Source of the DNA: an uncultured Micrococcales bacterium
GTDB taxonomy: Bacteria; Actinomycetota; Actinomycetes; Actinomycetales; Microbacteriaceae
Length of the DNA stretch: 5,281 nucleotides
Direction: 5' to 3'
NCBI GenBank assembly: GCA_913056225.1
Contig: CAJXMQ010000073.1
Span: 1-5,281 of the forward strand
Positions 1 through 5,281 of this stretch are shown here, one piece after another. Made by a program: the position numbers and the translations under genes. The notes beneath the pieces are model-generated. The model was not told the origin of the DNA. It saw only the letters and a program-made list of their open reading frames with translations, and ran no database searches. Position 1 is the first letter of the stretch. Every line of letters starts with the position of its first letter.

Positions 1-1905
1 TGGGCTGATGTCCGCAGAGAAGTTCGAAAAGTAATGGAAGAAAGCGATATCCACAAAATCGAGGGCATGCCCTACGAGGAGCATCGCGAAAGAGTTTTGA
101 AAAGCCTGCAGCTATTGGTTGATAAAGGTGTCACCCAGCACGGGTTCCCCAAAGAAACAGGCGGATCAGGTTCCCCTGGAGCATCACTGTCAACATTTGA
201 AGAACTAGTCTTTGCTGACCCCTCCTTGCAGATCAAATACGGAGTTCAGTGGGGGCTATTCGGTTCAGCAATTTTGTATTTAGGAACTGAATACCACCAT
301 AAAAAGTTCTTGCCAGGGGCAGTGGACCTATCGGTTCCCGGTGCATTCGCGATGAGTGAGACAGGGCATGGAAGCGATGTTGCATCCTTAGGAACAACTG
401 CAACCTATGATCCAGAAACCCAAGAGTTTGTAATTCACACACCAGATCGCCACAGTTGGAAAGACTGGCTGGGAAATGCCGCCAAGCACGGTCAAGCAGC
501 AGTGGTCTTTGCGCAGCTAATCGCAGATGGTGAAAACCAAGGTGTGCATGCCTTTTATGTCCCCATCCGAAAAGGTAAGAAGTTTTTACCAGGAGTTGGC
601 GGAGAAGATGATGGTTTGAAGGGCGGTCTAAACGGAATCGACAACGGAAGATTGCACTTCGATAATGTCCGTATTCCAAGAGAGAACCTCCTGAACCGCT
701 ACGCAGATGTTTCACCCGAGGGCGAATACAGCTCAATCATTGAATCCAAGGGAAGAAGATTCTTCACCCAGTTGGGAGCTTTGGTTCAGGGTCGAGTCAG
801 CCTCACCGGTGCTGTTACCAACGCTCAGAAGCTCGCTCTAACAATTGCTCTGAGGTATGCGAATGAGCGCAGGCAGTTCCCCGGTGTTGATGGTGAAGAG
901 GTGAAGCTAATGGATTACCAGCGTCACCAAAGAAGACTTCTTCCATTGCTGGCCGAGACATACGCCCAGGTGTTTTTGCACCAAGAGCTTTTGGATAAAT
1001 TCCACGAGGTATTCAACGGAACCAATGACACTGATGAGACCAGAAGTGATCTGGAAACAGTTGCTGCTGCTGCCAAGGCAATAGGAACCTGGAATGCTCA
1101 GAAGACAATCCAAGAAGCTCGCGAAGCTTGCGGAGGCCAGGGCTTCCTGGCCGAAAACAGACTGGTTGGGCTAAGGGCCGACCTAGATGTTTATGTCACT
1201 TTTGAAGGAGACAACAACGTCATGCTTCAGTTGGTTGCCAAGAGACTTCTGACTGACTACTCCAACGCTTTCAAGTCCCCCGACTTTTCAACCCTGGCAA
1301 GCTATGTTGCCGAGCAGGTTGGAGAATCAGCAATCAACCGAGGTGGCCTGCGAGGACTTGCTCAGAACTTGACTGATTTTGGCTCAACAGCCAGAAGTGT
1401 TGACTATGTCAAGGAAGAGGAGCACCAGCATCAGTTGTTGGTGGATCGAGTCCACACTGAGGTTGCGCGAATTGCCAACAAGATGAAGGCTGCCGGCAAG
1501 GACAAGGTAAAGCAGGCAGAGCTATTCAACCGCTACCAAAATGACCTAATCAATGTTGCGACAGCCCACGCTGAGTTGATTATGTGGGAGGCATTCACCT
1601 CTGCTTTGAAGACAATCAACCACGAAGACACTCGCCAGCTATTGACTTGGTTGCGTGACCTTTACGGCTTCACATTGCTGGAGAAAAACTTGGATTGGTT
1701 CATGATCAATGGCCGACTAACCTCACAAAGAGCAGAGGCAATCACCGATTACATCGATGACAGACTGTTGCCAAGGCTGAAGCCATACGCATCAGACCTG
1801 GTTGATGCCTTTGAGCTAACCGAGCCTCTAATTCGTTCCTCACTTGCATTTGGCGCTGAGCAAAAGAGAAGAGACTCTAAAAAAGAAAGCATGGTTGACG
1901 CATGA
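1..1905 (+). CDS. Acyl-CoA dehydrogenase/oxidase, ACOX-like (5' end outside window)
   Basis: This flavoenzyme probably catalyses the first step of beta-oxidation, converting acyl-CoA to trans-2-enoyl-CoA with FAD in the cytoplasm. Counting from the Met at base 34, the N-terminal helical part spans about residues 15-100 and the middle beta domain about 104-225, with FAMSETGHGSDV at 105-116. The first C-terminal helical domain (about 240-405) carries ALRYANERRQF (272-282), CGGQGF (366-371) and TFEGDN (389-394). An extra helical domain (about 430-610) is typical of acyl-CoA oxidases and large actinobacterial dehydrogenases. E391 is the likely catalytic base by analogy with the ACOX TYEG motif. 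The frame is open to base 1, and the upstream residues WADVRREVRKV look like genuine family sequence, so the Met at base 34 is probably internal and some N-terminal residues lie outside the window. Whether electrons pass to ETF or to oxygen cannot be read from the sequence. The family is certain; the exact activity is not. Confidence 0.9.
   Translation, partial: WADVRREVRKVMEESDIHKIEGMPYEEHRERVLKSLQLLVDKGVTQHGFPKETGGSGSPGASLSTFEELVFADPSLQIKYGVQWGLFGSAILYLGTEYHHKKFLPGAVDLSVPGAFAMSETGHGSDVASLGTTATYDPETQEFVIHTPDRHSWKDWLGNAAKHGQAAVVFAQLIADGENQGVHAFYVPIRKGKKFLPGVGGEDDGLKGGLNGIDNGRLHFDNVRIPRENLLNRYADVSPEGEYSSIIESKGRRFFTQLGALVQGRVSLTGAVTNAQKLALTIALRYANERRQFPGVDGEEVKLMDYQRHQRRLLPLLAETYAQVFLHQELLDKFHEVFNGTNDTDETRSDLETVAAAAKAIGTWNAQKTIQEAREACGGQGFLAENRLVGLRADLDVYVTFEGDNNVMLQLVAKRLLTDYSNAFKSPDFSTLASYVAEQVGESAINRGGLRGLAQNLTDFGSTARSVDYVKEEEHQHQLLVDRVHTEVARIANKMKAAGKDKVKQAELFNRYQNDLINVATAHAELIMWEAFTSALKTINHEDTRQLLTWLRDLYGFTLLEKNLDWFMINGRLTSQRAEAITDYIDDRLLPRLKPYASDLVDAFELTEPLIRSSLAFGAEQKRRDSKKESMVDA
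1902..1905 (+). other. ATGA stop-start overlap between dehydrogenase and thiolase genes
   Basis: The ATG of the thiolase (1902-1904) overlaps the TGA of the dehydrogenase (1903-1905), a four-base overlap typical of translational coupling by termination-reinitiation. The upstream bases (about 1879-1889) are A-rich with AAAGAAAG but contain no good Shine-Dalgarno match, which agrees with dependence on ribosomes finishing the upstream gene. Confidence 0.9.
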
Positions 1906-3089
1906 TCTCCAAAGACGTTTATTTCATTGATGGAGTCAGAACTCCCTTCGGGCGTGCTGGTGAGAAGGGCGTTTATTGGAACACTCGAGCCGATGACCTA
2001 GTGGTGAAGGCGATGATCGGGCTTTTGGATAGGCACCCAGATCTTGACAGGTCTGCAATCGATGATGTCGCCATTGCTGCCACCACCCAAACCGGAGACC
2101 AGGGTCTGACCATTGGTCGCACCTCGGCCATCCTGGCGGGCCTTCCTGAATCAGTTCCTGGCTTTGCAATTGATCGCATGTGTGCGGGGGCGATGACAGC
2201 TGTTACCACCACCGGATCAGGTATTGGCGTTGGCATGTATGACATGGTTCTAGCTGGTGGGGTTGAGCACATGGGTCGCCACCCAATGGGCGGAGGCGCA
2301 GATCCGAACCCAAGATTTCTTTCAGAGAAACTGGTGGATTCAGATGCTCTAAACATGGGCTGCACAGCCGAGAAAATCCACGACCGGTTTCCTCATCTAA
2401 CAAAACAGCGTGCTGACGCTTTTGCTGTTGGTTCTCAGCAAAAAGCAGCCAAGGCTTACGAAGATGGCGTGATTCAAAAAGACCTAATTCCAGTTAGTGC
2501 TGCGAGTGATTCTGGCTGGCAGGTTGTTGATCGCGATGAGCCGATGCGACCAGAAACAACAATGGAGGGAATCAGTGATCTGAAGACCCCATTTAGGCCC
2601 CACGGAAGAGTGACCGCAGGTAATGCATCACCTTTGACAGATGGTGCAACCATCTCCCTTCTTGCAGGCGAAGACGCAGTCAAAAAACACGGCCTGAAGC
2701 CAAAGATGAAAATGGTCAGCTTCGCATTCGCAGGTGTTGAGCCGGAGATTATGGGAATCGGCCCAATCCCTGCAACCGAAAAAGCACTAGCCAAAGCAGG
2801 CATAGGTATCGATGACATCGGTCTGATTGAAATCAATGAGGCTTTTGCCATTCAGGTGTTGAGTTTCATTGACCACTTTGGCCTCGAAGACGATGACCCC
2901 AGAATCAATAAATACGGTGGAGCAATTGCCTTTGGACACCCCCTAGCTTCATCAGGAGTTAGGTTGATGAATCAATTGGCAAGCCAGTTTGAAAACCACC
3001 CCGAAGTTCGCTATGGCATGACCACTATGTGTATTGGTCTTGGCATGGGCGGAACCGTAATTTGGGAAAACACAGGCTGGAGAGGCTAA
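1902..3089 (+). CDS. fadA: Acetyl-CoA acyltransferase (3-ketoacyl-CoA thiolase), FadA type
   Basis: The protein cleaves 3-ketoacyl-CoA with CoA to give acetyl-CoA and a shortened acyl-CoA, the last step of each beta-oxidation turn. It is 395 residues, close to the 387 of E. coli FadA. The N-terminal thiolase domain begins with VRTPFGRAG (12-20), and the nucleophilic cysteine is C94 in DRMCAGAMTAV. The C-terminal domain has NEAFA (312-316), GGAIAFGHP with H346 (339-347), and C377 in CIGLGMGG, so the full Cys/His/Cys catalytic set is present. The start is well fixed: an in-frame TGA lies at 1896-1898, only one codon before the ATG at 1902. The start overlaps the upstream stop (ATGA), and only a weak purine stretch precedes it, suggesting translational coupling. 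Its abutting FadB-like neighbour argues for a degradative thiolase rather than a biosynthetic acetoacetyl-CoA thiolase. The fadA label follows family and context; fadI is an alternative. Confidence 0.94.
   Translation: MISKDVYFIDGVRTPFGRAGEKGVYWNTRADDLVVKAMIGLLDRHPDLDRSAIDDVAIAATTQTGDQGLTIGRTSAILAGLPESVPGFAIDRMCAGAMTAVTTTGSGIGVGMYDMVLAGGVEHMGRHPMGGGADPNPRFLSEKLVDSDALNMGCTAEKIHDRFPHLTKQRADAFAVGSQQKAAKAYEDGVIQKDLIPVSAASDSGWQVVDRDEPMRPETTMEGISDLKTPFRPHGRVTAGNASPLTDGATISLLAGEDAVKKHGLKPKMKMVSFAFAGVEPEIMGIGPIPATEKALAKAGIGIDDIGLIEINEAFAIQVLSFIDHFGLEDDDPRINKYGGAIAFGHPLASSGVRLMNQLASQFENHPEVRYGMTTMCIGLGMGGTVIWENTGWRG
3079..3085 (+). promoter_or_regulatory. Ribosome binding site for the fadB-like gene
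   Basis: GGAGAGG lies inside the last codons of the thiolase gene. Its GGAG core ends seven bases before the ATG at 3090, a good Shine-Dalgarno distance. It supports this start and gives the gene its own initiation signal, unlike the thiolase, which has no clear one. Confidence 0.65.
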
Positions 3090-5210
3090 ATGTTAGAAAA
3101 ATTCGCACCCCTATTTGTTGATGACTCCGAGGTCATCACCCACAGCTTTGTCTCCGATGTTGCTTTGAAGTCAGGCAAAACCCTTGCCCTGATTACTCTG
3201 GACAACCTCAAAGACCACACCCGACCAACAACTCTGGGACCACTCACCCTGAAAGAGCTGGACGAGGTGTTGGACGCCCAAGAGGAAAGAGCTAAAAACG
3301 GCGAGATTCATGGAATTGCAATCACCGGTAAGCCCTATTTCTTAGCTGCTGGAGCAGACCTTTCAAAAATCGGAGCCGTTGAGAAAAAAATCACCGGCAG
3401 GCTTTATGTCGAGCTTGGCCATTATGTTTTTGCAAAACTAGGAGACTCATCAGTTCCAACTTTTGTGTTCATAAACGGCCTTGCCCTGGGTGGAGGTGTT
3501 GAGATTGCACTGAACGCCAAATACAGAACTTTGAACTCAGCAGCACCGGCTCTTGGTCTTCCCGAGGTGTTCTTGGGAATCATCCCTGGCTGGGGTGGCA
3601 GTTATTTGCTTCCCAATCTGATTGGAATCAAAAATGCGCTGAAGGTGATTGTTGAAAATCCTTTGAAGCAAAACCGGATGCTGAAGCCAAAAGAGGCATT
3701 CGAGATGGGCATTGCGGATGTCATGTTTGAACCTCAGAGATTTGTTGAGCAAAGCATCGACTGGGCTGATGAAGTCATCAATGGCAAAAAAGTAAAGCGA
3801 CCCTTTGAGCCTGGCACCCTAGAGCGCAAAACAGTTTGGCCAGCAGCAGTGAAGATGGCCAGGGGAATGATTAAAGATCGCCTCGGAGAAATCCCAGAAA
3901 GCCCATTCGTTGCACTCGATTTGATTGATGCGGCAAGAAGCGGCACCAGAGATGAGGGATTCAAGCGCGAAGATGACGTGATGGAAGAACTGGTCAGTGG
4001 TGACAAGTTCAGAGCCAGCATGTATTCATTCAATTTGGTTCAAAAGCACGCCAAAAACCCGCAAGGAGCACCAGATAAATCTTTGGCAAGACCAGTCAAC
4101 AAAGTTGGAGTTGTTGGTGCGGGTTTGATGGCAAGTCAGCTAGCACTTCTGTTTTTGAGAAGACTTGAGGTTCCGGTGGTGATGACCGATGTCAGTCAGG
4201 AAAGAATTGACAAGGGGCTTGGCTATGTCAGGGCAGAGCTAGACAAGCTGGTTGAGAAGGGCAGATTAGACCCCGATGACCGCAATCGCTATTCGGCAAA
4301 TCTCTCAGGTTCGCTTGATTATCAGGCATTCTCTGATTGCGATTGGGTGATCGAAGCTGTGTTTGAAGAGATGAGTGTCAAGCAAGAGGTGTTTGGAAAA
4401 CTCGAGCAGTTTGTTCCAGAGCACTGCATCTTGGCCTCAAACACCAGCTCACTTTCAGTTTCTGAGATGGCTAAAAACCTCAAAAACCCAGAACGAGTTG
4501 TCGGTTTTCACTTCTTCAACCCAGTAGCGGTTATGCCGCTATTGGAGGTCGCAAGGGCCAGTGAAACCAATGACGAGACCATGGCAACGGCGATGGCAGT
4601 TGGCAAGAAGCTTCGCAAGACAACTGTGATTGTGAAAGACGAGGCAGCCTTTGTGGTGAACAGATTGTTCGGTGTTCTTCTTAGCGAACAGATGCGTGCT
4701 TTGGACGATGGCTTTAGCTTCGATGACATCTCAGAGGCAGTCAAGCCACTGGGGCTTCCAATGGATCCGTTTGATCTATTAGAGCTTGTTGGCATGCACG
4801 TTGCTTCACACATGATGGATTCAATGAAGGCATTTGACGATAGCCGCTTCTATGCATCGGAGACTTTGGGCAAGCTTGCTGATCACGGAAAGCTTTTGGT
4901 TAAAGACGATAAGGGCAAGATCAAGGGCTTTGACAAGGGTGCAGTTTCACTGCTACCTAGTGCCACTCCAAGCAGAGACAGGCAAACAATTTTGGATCAA
5001 ACCTTGGAGGGTCTAGCTAGAGAAATCAAGATAATGCTTGATGACGGTGTCGTTCACAGTGTTGAAGACATTGATCTAGCAATGATTACAGGTGCTGGAT
5101 GGCCTTTCCACCTCGGGGGCATAACTCCTTATTTGGACCGTGAGGGAGTTAGCCAAAGAGTGAATGGCAAGCCATTTCACGACCCGATGGTGGTTGGCGT
5201 AACTGAGTAG
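3090..5210 (+). CDS. fadB: Bifunctional enoyl-CoA hydratase / 3-hydroxyacyl-CoA dehydrogenase, FadB type
   Basis: This 706-residue alpha-subunit-like protein (E. coli FadB is 729, FadJ 714) should hydrate trans-2-enoyl-CoA and then oxidise the 3-hydroxyacyl-CoA with NAD+. The N-terminal crotonase domain (about 15-230) has the oxyanion-hole segments AAGADL (86-91) and LGGGVE (133-138). Both catalytic glutamates of hydratases are present, E138 and E159 (GLPEV). A linker leads to the Rossmann domain (about 335-515) with GAGLMA (343-348) and D367 at the end of the second strand, which favours NAD+. Dehydrogenase catalytic residues by spacing to human HADH are S453, H474 (VGFHFFNPV), E486 and N524 (FVVNR). 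Two C-terminal helical repeats follow, the second containing GWPFHLGG (670-677). The ATG abuts the thiolase TAA, so no upstream in-frame start is possible, and a GGAGAGG ribosome site precedes it. The product probably assembles with the upstream thiolase as an alpha2beta2 complex; this is inferred from the family. Confidence 0.95.
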   Translation: MLEKFAPLFVDDSEVITHSFVSDVALKSGKTLALITLDNLKDHTRPTTLGPLTLKELDEVLDAQEERAKNGEIHGIAITGKPYFLAAGADLSKIGAVEKKITGRLYVELGHYVFAKLGDSSVPTFVFINGLALGGGVEIALNAKYRTLNSAAPALGLPEVFLGIIPGWGGSYLLPNLIGIKNALKVIVENPLKQNRMLKPKEAFEMGIADVMFEPQRFVEQSIDWADEVINGKKVKRPFEPGTLERKTVWPAAVKMARGMIKDRLGEIPESPFVALDLIDAARSGTRDEGFKREDDVMEELVSGDKFRASMYSFNLVQKHAKNPQGAPDKSLARPVNKVGVVGAGLMASQLALLFLRRLEVPVVMTDVSQERIDKGLGYVRAELDKLVEKGRLDPDDRNRYSANLSGSLDYQAFSDCDWVIEAVFEEMSVKQEVFGKLEQFVPEHCILASNTSSLSVSEMAKNLKNPERVVGFHFFNPVAVMPLLEVARASETNDETMATAMAVGKKLRKTTVIVKDEAAFVVNRLFGVLLSEQMRALDDGFSFDDISEAVKPLGLPMDPFDLLELVGMHVASHMMDSMKAFDDSRFYASETLGKLADHGKLLVKDDKGKIKGFDKGAVSLLPSATPSRDRQTILDQTLEGLAREIKIMLDDGVVHSVEDIDLAMITGAGWPFHLGGITPYLDREGVSQRVNGKPFHDPMVVGVTE

Positions 5211-5234
5211 TTGCATTAGCGAGATAATTGGCGG
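5211..5234 (+). other. 24-base gap between fadB-like gene and the next gene
   Basis: This is the only intergenic sequence in the window. It has no inverted repeat followed by a T-run, hence no visible intrinsic terminator, and is too short to hold a convincing promoter of its own. Transcription probably continues into the downstream gene. Confidence 0.6.
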
Positions 5235-5281
5235 ATGAGCATTCGTCCAGCAACACCAGAAGATGTCCCTGCTATTTTGCA
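5235..5281 (+). CDS. Start of a probable GNAT-family N-acetyltransferase (3' end outside window)
   Basis: Only 15 complete codons are visible, reading MSIRPATPEDVPAIL. This closely resembles the first strand and helix of GNAT acetyltransferases, which often begin with an (I/V)RPAT.ED...I pattern and use acetyl-CoA as donor. An in-frame TAG at 5217-5219 leaves the ATG at 5235 as the only ATG start. No strong Shine-Dalgarno sequence is seen: GAGA at 5221-5224 is a weak candidate about ten bases upstream. The gene lies 24 bases after the fadB-like gene on the same strand, so co-transcription is likely. Substrate and active site cannot be judged because the acetyl-CoA binding motif lies beyond the edge. 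Confidence 0.6.
   Translation, partial: MSIRPATPEDVPAIL

Noticed and set aside
233..736. Antisense open frame of 167 codons opposite the dehydrogenase gene
   Set aside because: It lies wholly inside a well-supported coding gene, its translation is rich in His, Arg and Leu with no recognisable domain, and it fits a shadow of the sense codons.
1060..1080. Short GCT/GCC run resembling a trinucleotide repeat
   Set aside because: It merely encodes a short alanine stretch (AAAAKA) in a helix of the dehydrogenase; only a few units are present.
1936..2403. Overlapping minus-strand open frames opposite the thiolase (77, 130 and 66 codons)
   Set aside because: They overlap each other and the thiolase, have no family motif or ribosome site that I can see, and reflect the codon bias of the sense gene.
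3762..3771. Ten-base repeat TGGGCTGATG, also found at bases 1-10
   Set aside because: Both copies encode Trp-Ala-Asp in different proteins; a single ten-base match in coding DNA of this length is expected by chance and has no flanking structure.
4834..5016. Plus-strand 60-codon open frame inside the fadB-like gene
   Set aside because: It is out of frame with conserved dehydrogenase sequence and its translation shows no recognisable feature, so nested coding is not supported.
1..5281. Possible novel defence, mobile or RNA-based system
   Set aside because: Nearly all bases are explained by three standard beta-oxidation enzymes and the start of a GNAT-like gene; there are no arrays, terminal repeats, integrase or toxin-like genes, or non-coding gaps large enough for a structured RNA.

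Overview
The window holds a compact, one-strand fatty-acid beta-oxidation operon that looks actinobacterial. The evidence for that origin is protein-level: an acyl-CoA oxidase-like dehydrogenase with an extra C-terminal helical domain, a thiolase with the GHPLASSGVR variant motif, and a FadB-like protein with DHTRPTTLGP near its N-terminus and GAGLMASQLALLF as its nucleotide-binding loop. All of these are wording I associate from memory with actinobacterial homologues. Lines I sampled are roughly 43-55% G+C, low for that phylum, so a streamlined aquatic actinobacterium (for example a low-GC Microbacteriaceae or Nanopelagicales type) is plausible. This is an inference; no marker gene is present.

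Layout: bases 1-1905 carry an acyl-CoA dehydrogenase/oxidase whose reading frame is open to the left edge, so its true start is probably outside the window. It overlaps the thiolase gene (1902-3089) by an ATGA junction. The thiolase stop codon directly abuts the start of the FadB-like hydratase/dehydrogenase gene (3090-5210). After a 24-base gap with no terminator-like hairpin, a fourth co-directional gene begins at 5235 and runs off the right edge; its first 15 residues resemble the start of a GNAT acetyltransferase. There is no stretch of 300 bases without a gene, and I see no RNA gene, mobile element, CRISPR array or promoter.

Together the first three products cover one complete turn of beta-oxidation: FAD-dependent oxidation of acyl-CoA to enoyl-CoA, hydration and NAD-dependent oxidation on the FadB-like protein, and thiolytic cleavage by the thiolase. 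The last two probably form an alpha/beta complex, as in other FadA/FadB systems. All expected catalytic residues are visible, so the pathway looks functional. I did not find a previously undescribed system here; the points worth a second look are the oxidase-versus-dehydrogenase question, the tight coupling of the genes, and a few variant motifs.
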